DNA of 32,241 bases, taken from contig JAOTYM010000046.1 in NCBI GenBank assembly GCA_029861845.1, forward strand, positions 1 through 32,241, given 5' to 3'. Position numbers and translations under genes: made by a program. Source of the stretch: Gammaproteobacteria bacterium (GTDB lineage Bacteria > Pseudomonadota > Gammaproteobacteria > Acidiferrobacterales > SPGG2). Positions 15,769 to 24,147 of this stretch are shown one piece after another; the first letter of the stretch is position 1, and every line of letters starts with the position of its first letter. The notes under the pieces are model-generated. The model ran no database searches and was not told the origin of the DNA. It worked only from the letters and a program-made list of their open reading frames with translations.

Positions 15769-18016
15769 GTCACCAGCAATGGCCCATGGATGGAACAAGT
15801 ACTGGAGTAGGCTAACAAGAGTTTTCCAAGTGTTTGCGCCGCGACGTCGATTCAGGGAGCGATGTGAGACCTTGGCGTCGCGGGCCCGTGCACTTGTGGC
15901 ACGGTTGCGACAACTGTTTAGCAGGCGTAGACGCAGCCTTGTCGGCCACATTCAGCTTCTGCAGCTTGGTATCGGGATCGTCGTTTATTTATTGGCAGTC
16001 ACAGGTGTGTGGTGGACGGCAAACCGGCTGAGCGAGGATTACTTCTACAGGCAGGCGACGGGGTGGCTCACTAAACTAGATGAGCTAGGCACCCCACTGT
16101 ACATCTCTAATGACAAAAAAGAATTTGCGAGGATCGAAAAGTACGTCAGTGAATTCCCTGAGGTTGCCTTGGTGCGTTATTACGATGCCCTTGACAGCCA
16201 AGTTTTCGCCGAATACAACACCAGGCCCGTGGATGAACAGATCCCTTCGCTGACCGAGATACAGCTGAGCGCTCTTCGAACTCCCGAGAATGCCTATTTG
16301 TTCGACCGACCTACCGTTCGCGGATCATTCATCCGTGCAAGTGCGCCCGTTTGGATCCGATCTATTCAGTCCGACGGTTTGCTTGGATTTGATCTGGATA
16401 CGGCCAAGGACGAGAAGCTTGAGCTTGTTGGCTTTCTCGAAATCGGCTTAGACTTCACACGCTATCAGGGAGAACTAGTCAAGAATATTGTTCTTGGTAG
16501 CACAATCATCGCCCTGCTCTTGTTCGTGTCGATCGCCGGAGGAAGACAGATCCTCAAGCGGGCCTTAAGGCCATTGTCGAATCTGGAAAAGCCGCTTGCC
16601 AAACTGGCCAGCGGTGAGATTAACGTCAGTGTCGAGAGCTCAGGGCATAAGGAAATCGTGGCTATCAGTGATGCTCTCAATGCAACAGTTTCTGCGCTGA
16701 AACAGCGAGACGAAACCCTCCGACATCTGGCTGACCATGATCAGCTCACTGGACTGTTTAACCGCTATCGTTTTACGCAGATGCTCGAGCAAGAGGCGGA
16801 GCGTATAGCACGCGAGGGCGACAATAGTGCACTGCTTTTTGTCGATCTCGATCAGTTTAAACTTGTTAACGATACATTGGGGCATGCTGCCGGCGACCGT
16901 TTACTGGTACAAGTGGCAGATAAGCTCAAGGCCTGCGTGCGAGGGAAGGACGTTCTATGCCGGTTCGGGGGGGACGAGTTCACGATTCTTGCGCGGCATG
17001 TGACAACCGAAAGTGCAGCGGATCTAGCCGGATCGATTATAAGAGTTATGCGGGACATGCACTTTGTAGAAGCGAGGCAGATCTTCAACATCTTCTGCAG
17101 CATTGGCATCACGATGATCGAGTCCGATCGATTCACGCCGGACGAACTGCTTACACAGGCAGATATGGCTTGCTATAGCGCCAAGTCGCAGGGCCGCAAC
17201 TGCTATAGCTTGTTTGCGCCGGGTGCCGACGATATGCAGGAGATCCTGGAGTATGCCGGATGGTCGCAGAAGATCAAACAGGCGGTTACGAATGATCGCT
17301 TTATCCTTAATTATCAGCCCATCGTCAAGCTGGCCAACGGCCAGCCCGAGCTTTATGAGGTGCTGTTGCGCATGCCAGATAACGGCGCGGTTGTGTCGCC
17401 GCCGTCGTTCTTGCCGGTAGCCGAGCGCTTCGGATTGATGCTGGACATCGACCACTGGGTAATCCGAAACGCGATAAAGTCTCTCGCGGACTTCCATAAC
17501 ATGGGGACGAATACCAAGTTCTGCATTAATCTTTCCGGCCATATTTTTGAAGACCCCAACTTGGTTCATTCTATTCGGGACAGTCTCGAGAAGTATGGGC
17601 TACCGGCATCCACGGTGGTGTTTGAAATTACGGAACAGGTAGCGATTCGCTATTTGGATAGTGCCAACCGAAGCATGTGCGAGTTGATGGACATGGGGTG
17701 CCGATTTGCGCTCGACGATTTCGGTACGGGTTTCAGTTCGCTTACCTATATTAAACGTTTACCCGTGGACTACATCAAAATAGATGGAAGCTTCATTGAG
17801 AATGTGTCAGAAGACTCTATTGACCAGGCCATGGTGAAATCGATCGTCGCGATCGCGCAGACGACCGGAAAGAAAACCATTGCTGAGTACGTTCAGGACG
17901 CAAAAAGCCTGAAAATGGTGAGAAAGTTAGGCGCTGACTATGTCCAGGGCTACTATATCGGCGAGCCGGCGGCGACGCTCGCCTTACCTGGGTCCTCAAG
18001 GCGTTCTAAGAAATAA
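15758..18016 (+). CDS. Membrane GGDEF-EAL protein with HAMP domain (c-di-GMP turnover)
   Basis: The product is 752 aa from the ATG at 15758, which overlaps the upstream stop by 11 nt; a frame reaching 15698 is open but less likely. It has a very basic N-terminus, TM1 (~62-86), a periplasmic sensor of ~155 residues, TM2 (~243-263), a HAMP-like linker (LKRALRPLSNLEKPLAKLAS), a GGDEF domain with an intact signature RFGGDEF (G404-F408), and an EAL domain. The EAL signature reads EVL (E534-L536) in YEVLLRM; the other catalytic elements are kept (NLSGH, FEITEQ, LDDFGTGFSS with D653-D654, YIKIDGSFI, IAEYVQD), so phosphodiesterase activity remains plausible. It would make or degrade cyclic di-GMP at the inner membrane, probably under control of the co-encoded lipoprotein. 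Confidence 0.93.
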   Translation: MTGESPAMAHGWNKYWSRLTRVFQVFAPRRRFRERCETLASRARALVARLRQLFSRRRRSLVGHIQLLQLGIGIVVYLLAVTGVWWTANRLSEDYFYRQATGWLTKLDELGTPLYISNDKKEFARIEKYVSEFPEVALVRYYDALDSQVFAEYNTRPVDEQIPSLTEIQLSALRTPENAYLFDRPTVRGSFIRASAPVWIRSIQSDGLLGFDLDTAKDEKLELVGFLEIGLDFTRYQGELVKNIVLGSTIIALLLFVSIAGGRQILKRALRPLSNLEKPLAKLASGEINVSVESSGHKEIVAISDALNATVSALKQRDETLRHLADHDQLTGLFNRYRFTQMLEQEAERIAREGDNSALLFVDLDQFKLVNDTLGHAAGDRLLVQVADKLKACVRGKDVLCRFGGDEFTILARHVTTESAADLAGSIIRVMRDMHFVEARQIFNIFCSIGITMIESDRFTPDELLTQADMACYSAKSQGRNCYSLFAPGADDMQEILEYAGWSQKIKQAVTNDRFILNYQPIVKLANGQPELYEVLLRMPDNGAVVSPPSFLPVAERFGLMLDIDHWVIRNAIKSLADFHNMGTNTKFCINLSGHIFEDPNLVHSIRDSLEKYGLPASTVVFEITEQVAIRYLDSANRSMCELMDMGCRFALDDFGTGFSSLTYIKRLPVDYIKIDGSFIENVSEDSIDQAMVKSIVAIAQTTGKKTIAEYVQDAKSLKMVRKLGADYVQGYYIGEPAATLALPGSSRRSKK

Positions 18017-18268
18017 CTTAATTGCATCTTACCCACCATCCATCGATTCGATTAGCTTGCATCGCTGTTTGAAAAGCGATACGAAACGATCAATGCTTTC
18101 GGGCTACGGGGTAGGAGAAGAACCATTGGTGCGGCCCGCAAAGTTGCTTGCATGGGTGGAGGTAGATCGATTTCTGTAGATGGGGTGTTTGGGCTCGCCC
18201 AAGAATCTTAGGTGCGTCAGCTCCAGCGATCTGTGGCTGGGACTGAAGTTCAGAATACGAGTGCCGAG

Positions 18269-18462
18269 CTAACGGCGACGCTCGCACGAGGGCGTCGATT
18301 GATGCGGTATGCTAGGCACGGTACGTTTCACCGTGAGCCGTTCGAAACTTGGGTTTGCCAACACGCTAACGCACAAATTGGTGGTTTCTGTGGCCGCCAA
18401 GGCACTATTCGCACCAAGCCCGAGCGAAATGAGGATAACGGCAGATATAGTTGTTCTCGCAT
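18269..18462 (-). pseudogene. Small exported protein, apparently frameshifted at its start
   Basis: On the minus strand GGAG at 18473-18470 lies 7 nt before an ATG at 18462. The ATG frame itself has no recognisable product, but the adjacent frame, entered two bases later, reads RTTISAVILISLGLGANSAL then AATETTNLCVSVLANPSFER and on to a TAG at 18271-18269. This is an ideal Sec signal peptide (basic n-region, ILISLGLG core, SALA cleavage site) followed by about 40 residues with two cysteines. Removing 2 nt after ATGCGA would restore MRTTISAV. It is therefore either a recently broken gene or a sequence error. It lies 42 nt downstream of the intact bactofilin on the same strand. I do not recognise the mature part. 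Confidence 0.4.
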
Positions 18463-18504
18463 AAAACTACTCCTGCGAGACGCCGTATTCCATAAGTCCC
18501 GCGG

Positions 18505-18930
18505 TTATGAAACTGCTTTGCCGCGTCTAGCTACTGGCTTAAGCCTAGTTACGACATCTTCATCGAATTGCTGGACCAGGTTGCCGTGGATGGCTGCACC
18601 AGACTCGATGCCTAGCATCCTGTAGTGTACATCGCCATGGATCTCGGCTTGAGATTCGAGTTCTACCCGCGCCGAGCAGTGCACATGGCCGCGGATCTTG
18701 CCGTTGCTAACGACGTGAGGGACCGTGACGTTGCCACGAATCTCGGCCTGTTCGCCGAGGATTAGAACACTATTTGTATCATCCTCAGCTGTAATGTTGC
18801 CTTTTACCTTGCCGTCGATCCTGAGCCCGCCCGAAAAGACGATATTGCCCTTGAGATCGGCAGTTACACCGATCAGCGTATCGATCGTGCTACAGGGCTT
18901 TTCCTTTGACTTGGCTAACGCGCCTACCAT
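18505..18930 (-). CDS. Bactofilin family protein (DUF583, polymer-forming cytoskeletal protein)
   Basis: The product is 141 aa with a start supported by GAGGTG 5 nt upstream. Short polar tails flank a beta-helix core at residues ~15-122: DTLIGVTADLKGNIVFSG, GLRIDGKVKGNITAEDD, VLILGEQAEIRGNVTVPHVV, SNGKIRGHVHCSARVELESQ, AEIHGDVHY, IESGAAIHGNLVQ. This length and repeat pattern are typical of bacterial bactofilins, which self-assemble without nucleotide into filaments under the membrane. The basic C-terminal tail (RLKPVARRGKAVS) could aid membrane contact. The nearby truncated paralog (11689-12006) shares most core residues. It sits between two c-di-GMP signalling genes facing the other way; a link to envelope morphogenesis is inference. 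Confidence 0.92.
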   Translation of the reverse strand: MVGALAKSKEKPCSTIDTLIGVTADLKGNIVFSGGLRIDGKVKGNITAEDDTNSVLILGEQAEIRGNVTVPHVVSNGKIRGHVHCSARVELESQAEIHGDVHYRMLGIESGAAIHGNLVQQFDEDVVTRLKPVARRGKAVS

Positions 18931-19308
18931 AGAACACCTCGCTGCCCATCTTTAGTTACCTCACTCCCGAGGTGCTCGCCGTTATGCAAAATGGCGGGAA
19001 ATCCTAAGTCCACACTCGGCCGTGCAAAAGTTGGGCCAGGGGCCCGGATAATCGCTGTTTCCCGGGGTTTTTCCTTTGTTTCTAGAGCGAGTTCGACGGC
19101 TAGCTGGCATCTAGGCTACCCCTGCCTGTGACCGCAGGCGATGGCATGCTTGTTGCAACAACCTGGCGACGGCTGCAGATAGGGGTCACCGTGTGCTTGG
19201 TAGCGGGCGTCTTAATGACCCACGCGAGCATAACTTTGATCGTCTGTAGCGAAAACTGTCGGGAACCCGGGCGCGACCGGTGTCCCACAATTAGGAGCGC
19301 ATTGGCCT
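18931..19308. other. Gap upstream of the degenerate GGDEF gene, with a doubtful small exported ORF
   Basis: This is 378 nt and includes divergent promoters for the bactofilin and GGDEF genes. A plus-strand frame from 19146 encodes a signal-peptide-like start (TTWRRLQIGVTVCLVAGVLM then THASITLIVCSEN) but runs out of frame into the downstream GGDEF gene with no recognisable mature domain. It could be the relic of a partner exported protein. I do not call it as a gene. Confidence 0.3.
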
Positions 19309-20511
19309 ATGGACTCTGCTCAGCGATTTTCGCTCACCAAATATGCAAATTACGGCATCGTTGCCGTAACAATTGCGGTCATACTGGCGGTTGCCATCTG
19401 TCTTTGGATTATCCATACCCAGCACCGTACACGTGATGTCGCGATAACCGAATTACTTGCGTTCAAGAATGCACAAATCCTAAGCCAACAGCTTGCCGTA
19501 AATCGACAATCGCTCGATGAGGGTGCGTTGCAGGCCACCTTAGAAGCACTTTTTGAAACCGATGGCTACGTTGTCATAAGGGACGCCGCGGATCGTATAG
19601 TGGTCCAGACCGGGGACACTGACAGCAGTAAGGATCTGGTTCGAGCCGAGGTCAGTGTGACGGGCACCGACTGGCGACTGGAAGTTGGCCGGCCCGCGTC
19701 TGGCGACGTGTTGGCCTACTTTTTTGAGGGCACACCGATTTGGATGGTGTTGTTTGTAGCGATCGCGTTTGTGGCACTCAGCTTTCGTGCGCTTGCAACT
19801 GTCGCCACTGAACTCAAGTATGTAGGTAGGTTTCTGCGGCAAATCGATTCTGGACCCTTCTCGGTAGATCCCCCGCCATGCGAGATCGAAGAAACGGCGC
19901 AATTGCTACCCACAATTCAACGAATTGCTTTAGACCTGCAGAAGAAGGAACAGACAATCGAAAAATTGAGCTTTACCGACAATGTCACCAAATTGCCAAA
20001 CCGACTTTATTTCTTCGAACGGTTCCGCCATGCCTTCGAGCTTGCTAAGCGTGGTAACGAGATCTGTATTCTAATGTTGGAGGTCAACGAATTCCAAAAA
20101 ACCGATGAGATATTAGGTCACGAATGTGCGGATGCAATCCTGCGACTGTTGGCCGATACGCTTCAACATCACACACGTAAGAGCGATTTCGCGGCACGCC
20201 TAGGTCCGTCCAGTTTTGCTGCTATTTTTTACAATGCCCGGGTGGAATTTATGCCGACCAGGCTTAAGGAATTGCAGCAGAATTTTTCTACGCGACAGAA
20301 GGACAGCATCGCCACCGGCGGAGAGGTCCATTGCACCTTAAGCTGCGTGATGACCTACGTCGACACGGGACGTGACGGTAGGGCCGAAGACACGTTTTCT
20401 CGTGCGGAGAACGCGCTGCGCAGCGTGAAAAAGCTTGGCGGAAACCAACTCGCGGTGATTGAGTCTAGTGATAAGGACGACGAGCCACCGGCAGTAACCG
20501 CCAGCGGGTAA
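19309..20511 (+). CDS. Membrane protein with degenerate GGDEF domain
   Basis: The product is 400 aa. It has TM1 (~17-36), a periplasmic sensor of ~100 residues with an ATLEALFETDGYVVIRDAAD segment, TM2 (~137-160), then a short linker and a GGDEF fold: LSFTDNVTKLPNRLYFFERF (~220-239), EVNEFQKTDEILGHECADAI. The signature position reads RLGPSSF (G299-P300-S301-S302-F303) in place of RYGGDEF, so it lacks the catalytic acidic residues and should not synthesise c-di-GMP. It may transmit a periplasmic signal by protein contact or bind GTP/c-di-GMP at another site. AGGAG is present but 12 nt from the ATG. It is a single gene. Confidence 0.86.
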   Translation: MDSAQRFSLTKYANYGIVAVTIAVILAVAICLWIIHTQHRTRDVAITELLAFKNAQILSQQLAVNRQSLDEGALQATLEALFETDGYVVIRDAADRIVVQTGDTDSSKDLVRAEVSVTGTDWRLEVGRPASGDVLAYFFEGTPIWMVLFVAIAFVALSFRALATVATELKYVGRFLRQIDSGPFSVDPPPCEIEETAQLLPTIQRIALDLQKKEQTIEKLSFTDNVTKLPNRLYFFERFRHAFELAKRGNEICILMLEVNEFQKTDEILGHECADAILRLLADTLQHHTRKSDFAARLGPSSFAAIFYNARVEFMPTRLKELQQNFSTRQKDSIATGGEVHCTLSCVMTYVDTGRDGRAEDTFSRAENALRSVKKLGGNQLAVIESSDKDDEPPAVTASG

Positions 20512-20617
20512 AAACCTAAATAGTTCAAGCGCTCAGGCCAGTGCCCTGATCTGGCCCTAGAATTTAGTCAGAAATGGACTATATGTAGTTTACTACTTTT
20601 TCAAACTCCCTATTGCC

Positions 20618-21097
20618 ATGGAACCATTGCAGCAACAAAGACTCGACCAAGCCATCAGCCACAGACGTATGGTCAGCGAACTGATCGGTACAAGCGCGCG
20701 CTTTTTGGCCGATTATAGGCTGGCAAACTACGTTAAGCCGGACCAAATCGATGAGGTCAATCTTAACGGCATGCCCTGCAAAGCGCCAGCCGCTACTTTC
20801 TTTAAGGATAAGGCCGAGCTGCTATTGGCGATCGAAGGTGATGACTATGATCAACCTATCGATGTTGCACTTTTCGATACGTTTATTGTCATCGAGGTGG
20901 CACCACGAACACTGATCACACGCTACTTGGTTCTCATCCCGAATTTCGAGAATAAAAGCGGCTCATATGTCGTCGGGACAACCATGGGCCCACTGGCAAG
21001 TGCATCTGTGATCGATACGGTTAGCGCAATTCAGCAGTCAAAGGGCGAAGCAGACCTGCTGGCAGAGGCAGCTGACTTACTCGCCTCACTAGATTAA
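20618..21097 (+). CDS. Uncharacterised 159-aa cytoplasmic protein
   Basis: I do not recognise this protein. It has no signal peptide or membrane helix. It starts with a polar, probably helical region (MEPLQQQRLDQAISHRRMVS), then a mixed alpha/beta stretch with strand-like segments (ALFDTFIVIEVAPRTL, TRYLVLIPNF, GSYVVGTTMG) and an alanine-rich C-terminal helix pair (GEADLLAEAADLLASLD). An AT-rich likely promoter (TATATGTAGTTTACTAC) precedes it, with no clear ribosome site. Its stop codon shares the palindrome TTAA with the cbbR stop on the other strand, so the two genes are convergent with zero gap. Position next to cbbR does not prove a Calvin-cycle role. Confidence 0.7.
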   Translation: MEPLQQQRLDQAISHRRMVSELIGTSARFLADYRLANYVKPDQIDEVNLNGMPCKAPAATFFKDKAELLLAIEGDDYDQPIDVALFDTFIVIEVAPRTLITRYLVLIPNFENKSGSYVVGTTMGPLASASVIDTVSAIQQSKGEADLLAEAADLLASLD

Positions 21098-22044
21098 TCG
21101 CGTCCTTCCAAACTCGACGCTCTCCTGCGTGATCCACGGTTCTTGCGAGAGGTATTATGCCTCGCCTCTTGTAGCACAAACGCTTTGAATGCCTGGGCCA
21201 CGGCTGAAAGACGCTTATGTCTATGGTGCACGACATACCAACGCCGCATGATTGGGAACGACTCGACTTTCAGGATCGTGAGTCGACCGACCTCGCGCTC
21301 GAGTTCGACCGTGTGAGCTGAAACTACGCCCAAGCCTAGACCTGCCTCTACACTTTGTTTGATGGCTTCGTTGCTCGTCATTTCGGCGCTGCTTGATGGG
21401 CGCAGCCCCTTGGCGGAAAAGAAGCGTTCCATCGCAATACGGGTACCGGAACCCTGTTCTCTCATGAGGAACGTCTCGCCCTTTAACTGCGTGAGCCGTA
21501 CCAAGCGCTTCCGTGCCAGGGGGTGGTGTGGGGGTGCGATGACCACCAGGGGGTTATCCATAAAGGGTTCTGCAACAACTTCAAGCCCGTCTGGTGGTTT
21601 TCCCATCAGCACGATGTCCGTGTCGTTGTTTTCTAGCTGGCGCAGAATCGCCTGTCGGTTGGTGACGTCCAGACTGACCCGCACACCCTGGTGACGTCGG
21701 CAGAATGCCGACAATAGACGGGTCGCGAAGTAGTTAACGGTGGTTGCCACCGAGATTCGCAAATGGCCGCCCGCTATACCCTTCAATTCCTCCATCACCT
21801 GACCGACTTCCCGCAGCTGGTCCATAATCACACGACTGTAGTGATGCATCGCGTGACCAGCGTCCGTGAGGTAGATCTTCTTGCCAATCTGTTCGAACAG
21901 TGGCAGCCCGATGGCGCGCTCCATCTGCTTGACTTGCATCGAGACGGCCGGCTGGGTGAGATATAGTTCTTCGGCCGCCCGGGTGACGCTCGAACGGCGA
22001 GCCACGGCCTCAAATACTTTCAGTTGTCGAAGCGTGACGTGCAA
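21094..22044 (-). CDS. cbbR: LysR-type regulator of the Calvin cycle, CbbR
   Basis: The product is 316 aa. The N-terminal winged helix-turn-helix reads MHVTLRQLKVFEAVARRSSV then TRAAEELYLTQPAVSMQVKQ, very close to CbbR proteins of sulfur bacteria. The effector domain (~90-290) contains GGHLRISVATTVNYFATRLL, PLVVIAPPHHPLA, MREQGSGTRIAMERFF and GLGLGVVSAHTVE. The basic C-terminal tail (RKNRGSRRRASS) is longer than usual. The gene is divergent from cbbL with a 181-nt shared control region, the classic arrangement; CbbR activates cbb operons in response to metabolites such as RuBP or NADPH. It is convergent with the 159-aa gene. Confidence 0.94.
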   Translation of the reverse strand: MHVTLRQLKVFEAVARRSSVTRAAEELYLTQPAVSMQVKQMERAIGLPLFEQIGKKIYLTDAGHAMHHYSRVIMDQLREVGQVMEELKGIAGGHLRISVATTVNYFATRLLSAFCRRHQGVRVSLDVTNRQAILRQLENNDTDIVLMGKPPDGLEVVAEPFMDNPLVVIAPPHHPLARKRLVRLTQLKGETFLMREQGSGTRIAMERFFSAKGLRPSSSAEMTSNEAIKQSVEAGLGLGVVSAHTVELEREVGRLTILKVESFPIMRRWYVVHHRHKRLSAVAQAFKAFVLQEARHNTSRKNRGSRRRASSLEGRD

Positions 22045-22225
22045 TTTGGGTCAGCCGGGTGAAATCTGGATACATAAATAATTACTTATGAAAGTAATCA
22101 TAATTATTTACTAGTCTTTATGTCAAGGTGGGATTACGATGCGTATCGAGACCGGGCCAGCACGCCGCTGGTTTGTCTGGTTCGAGCCGCCGTCAAAGCA
22201 CATCTATTTGTGAAGGAGACCACGT
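22045..22225. promoter_or_regulatory. cbbR-cbbL intergenic operator region with nested inverted repeats
   Basis: At 22075-22110 the arms TAAATAATTA and TAATTATTTA form a perfect 10-bp inverted repeat (16-nt spacer). Nested inside are ATTACTT/AAGTAAT (22081-22087 / 22092-22098) and TTATGA/TCATAA (22086-22091 / 22098-22103). AT-rich T-N11-A dyads of this kind are LysR/CbbR sites. It lies 31 nt from the cbbR start and 116 nt from cbbL. AAGGAGA is 8 nt before the cbbL ATG. Confidence 0.75.
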
Positions 22226-23641
22226 ATGTCAGTCAAGACCTATCAGGCCGGTGTGAAAGCGTATCGCGAGACCTATTGGGATCCTGATTACTCACCGCAG
22301 GATACAGACATTCTTGCCTGTTTTAAGGTCACCCCGCAGGCCGGTGTGCCGCGGGAGGAGGCGGCGGCGGCGGTGGCAGCAGAGTCTTCGACCGGTACCT
22401 GGACGACGGTCTGGATGGACCTGTTGACCGATCTCGAGTACTACAAGGGACGCGCTTATCGCATTGAGGATGTACCTGGTGACGACACCTGCTTCTACGC
22501 GTTCATTGCCTATCCTATCGATTTATTTGAAGAGGGCTCGGTGGTTAACGTGCTTACCTCGCTTGTTGGCAATGTTTTTGGCTTCAAGGCGCTCCGCGGC
22601 CTGCGGTTGGAAGACGTGCGGTTTCCGCATTCTTACGTCATCACCTGCGGCGGACCACCAAACGGTATCCAGGTGGAACGCGACAGACTAAATAAGTACG
22701 GTCGCGGCCTACTCGGCTGCACCATCAAGCCCAAGCTTGGATTATCAGCCAAGAACTACGGGCGTGGGGTCTACGAGTGCCTGCGCGGTGGTTTGGACTT
22801 TACGAAAGATGATGAGAACGTTAACTCGCAACCGTTCATGCGCTGGCAGCATCGTTTTGAGTTTGTGGCCGAGGCAGTGAAAAAGGCAGAGGCTGAGACG
22901 GGAGAGCGCAAGGGGCATTATCTGAATTGCACAGCGCCTACACCGGAGGACATGTATAGACGCGCCGAGTTTGCAAAGGAACTCGGCATGCCAATTATCA
23001 TGCACGACTTCTTGACTGGTGGGTTTTGTGCCAACACCGGTCTTGCCAATTGGTGCCGAGAGCATGGAATGTTATTGCACATCCATCGCGCCATGCACGC
23101 TGTCATCGATCGACACCCCCAGCATGGGATCCATTTTCGAGTCCTCAGCAAATGCCTGCGGCTTTCAGGTGGGGACCACCTGCATTCCGGTACGGTCGTC
23201 GGCAAGCTCGAGGGTGATCGTACGGCCACGCTAGGCTGGATAGATCTAATGCGCAAGAGATATGTTAAGGAAGATCGTGCACGAGGGCTTTTTTTCGATC
23301 AGGACTGGGGCTTCATGCCCGGTATGTTTCCGGTGGCCTCGGGTGGTATTCATGTATGGCACATGCCGGCGTTAGTTTCTATCTTCGGTGACGATGCGGT
23401 ATTCCAGTTCGGTGGCGGCACCCTTGGGCATCCGTGGGGTAATGCAGCTGGCGCCAGCGCTAACCGGGTGGCCTTAGAGGCATGCGTTGAAGCGCGCAAT
23501 CAAGGTCGCGGAATCGAACGCGAAGGTAAGGACATATTGACTGCGGCCGCCAAAAGCAGTCCCGAGCTCAAGGCTGCGATGGAAACTTGGAAGGAAATAA
23601 AGTTCGAGTTTGAGACAGTAGACAAGCTAGATGTAGCGTGA
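22226..23641 (+). CDS. cbbL: RuBisCO large subunit, form IA
   Basis: The product is 471 aa and carboxylates ribulose 1,5-bisphosphate in the Calvin cycle. It begins [18 protein letters not shown] and closely follows form IA sequences of sulfur-oxidising and purple sulfur bacteria. Active-site residues are all present: K168 in [14 protein letters not shown]194 (carbamylated lysine) with D196 and E197 in [10 protein letters not shown]287 in [10 protein letters not shown]320 in [10 protein letters not shown]327 in VGKLEG, and the phosphate-binding [10 protein letters not shown] near the C-terminus. It has a strong ribosome site. It is first gene of the cbbL-cbbS-cbbP unit, 50 nt before cbbS, and under the divergent CbbR. 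No carboxysome shell genes or cbbQ/cbbO follow. Confidence 0.99.
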   Translation: MSVKTYQAGVKAYRETYWDPDYSPQDTDILACFKVTPQAGVPREEAAAAVAAESSTGTWTTVWMDLLTDLEYYKGRAYRIEDVPGDDTCFYAFIAYPIDLFEEGSVVNVLTSLVGNVFGFKALRGLRLEDVRFPHSYVITCGGPPNGIQVERDRLNKYGRGLLGCTIKPKLGLSAKNYGRGVYECLRGGLDFTKDDENVNSQPFMRWQHRFEFVAEAVKKAEAETGERKGHYLNCTAPTPEDMYRRAEFAKELGMPIIMHDFLTGGFCANTGLANWCREHGMLLHIHRAMHAVIDRHPQHGIHFRVLSKCLRLSGGDHLHSGTVVGKLEGDRTATLGWIDLMRKRYVKEDRARGLFFDQDWGFMPGMFPVASGGIHVWHMPALVSIFGDDAVFQFGGGTLGHPWGNAAGASANRVALEACVEARNQGRGIEREGKDILTAAAKSSPELKAAMETWKEIKFEFETVDKLDVA

Positions 23642-23691
23642 CACTTGGCATGCGAGTTTCTTAACCTAAAACAACGCTGAGGTATGCATAG

Positions 23692-24051
23692 ATGAGCGAG
23701 GTCCAAGACTACAAATCGAGCATGAGCGATCCGACGAGTCGTAAGTTCGAGACTTTTTCCTATCTGCCGGCCATGGATAAGGCCCGAATCGAAATGCAAG
23801 TAGCCCACATTGTGCACAAGGGATGGAATCCGGCCATCGAACATACTGAACCGGAAAACACCCTCGGACACTACTGGTATATGTGGAAGCTCCCCATGTT
23901 TGGGGAGACCGATATAGATTCGATTTTGGGCGAAGCGGAGGCATGCCACAAAGCTTATCCGAATCACCATGTTCGCTTGGTCGGCTATGACAACCACGCC
24001 CAGTCGCAGGGTACGGCGATGGTTGTTTATCGCGGGACAGTTGAGGCCTAA
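23692..24051 (+). CDS. cbbS: RuBisCO small subunit, form I
   Basis: The product is 119 aa, normal for proteobacterial form IA small subunits; four pairs of dimers cap the L8 core. Recognisable segments are [20 protein letters not shown] (residues ~18-37), [53 protein letters not shown] and the C-terminal [14 protein letters not shown] lies 9 nt before the ATG; a nearer ATG (TATGCATAG) stops at once and is not used. It is co-transcribed with cbbL 50 nt upstream. Confidence 0.98.
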   Translation: MSEVQDYKSSMSDPTSRKFETFSYLPAMDKARIEMQVAHIVHKGWNPAIEHTEPENTLGHYWYMWKLPMFGETDIDSILGEAEACHKAYPNHHVRLVGYDNHAQSQGTAMVVYRGTVEA

Positions 24052-24147
24052 CGAGATCCGCTGGACAACTCTACGAGAATGTGTTGCTAGACATCGGTTG
24101 TCGTTTACTCACGTTGATGTGGCGGTAGCTTGGGGAGGGAACACTAG

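Noticed and set aside
18212..18625. 137-codon plus-strand frame
   Set aside because: It runs antisense through the bactofilin end and the small exported relic; composition is not protein-like.
20533..20555. GGCCAG/CTGGCC dyad after the degenerate GGDEF gene
   Set aside because: It has only 6 bp of stem and no T-run; it may assist termination but is not supported.
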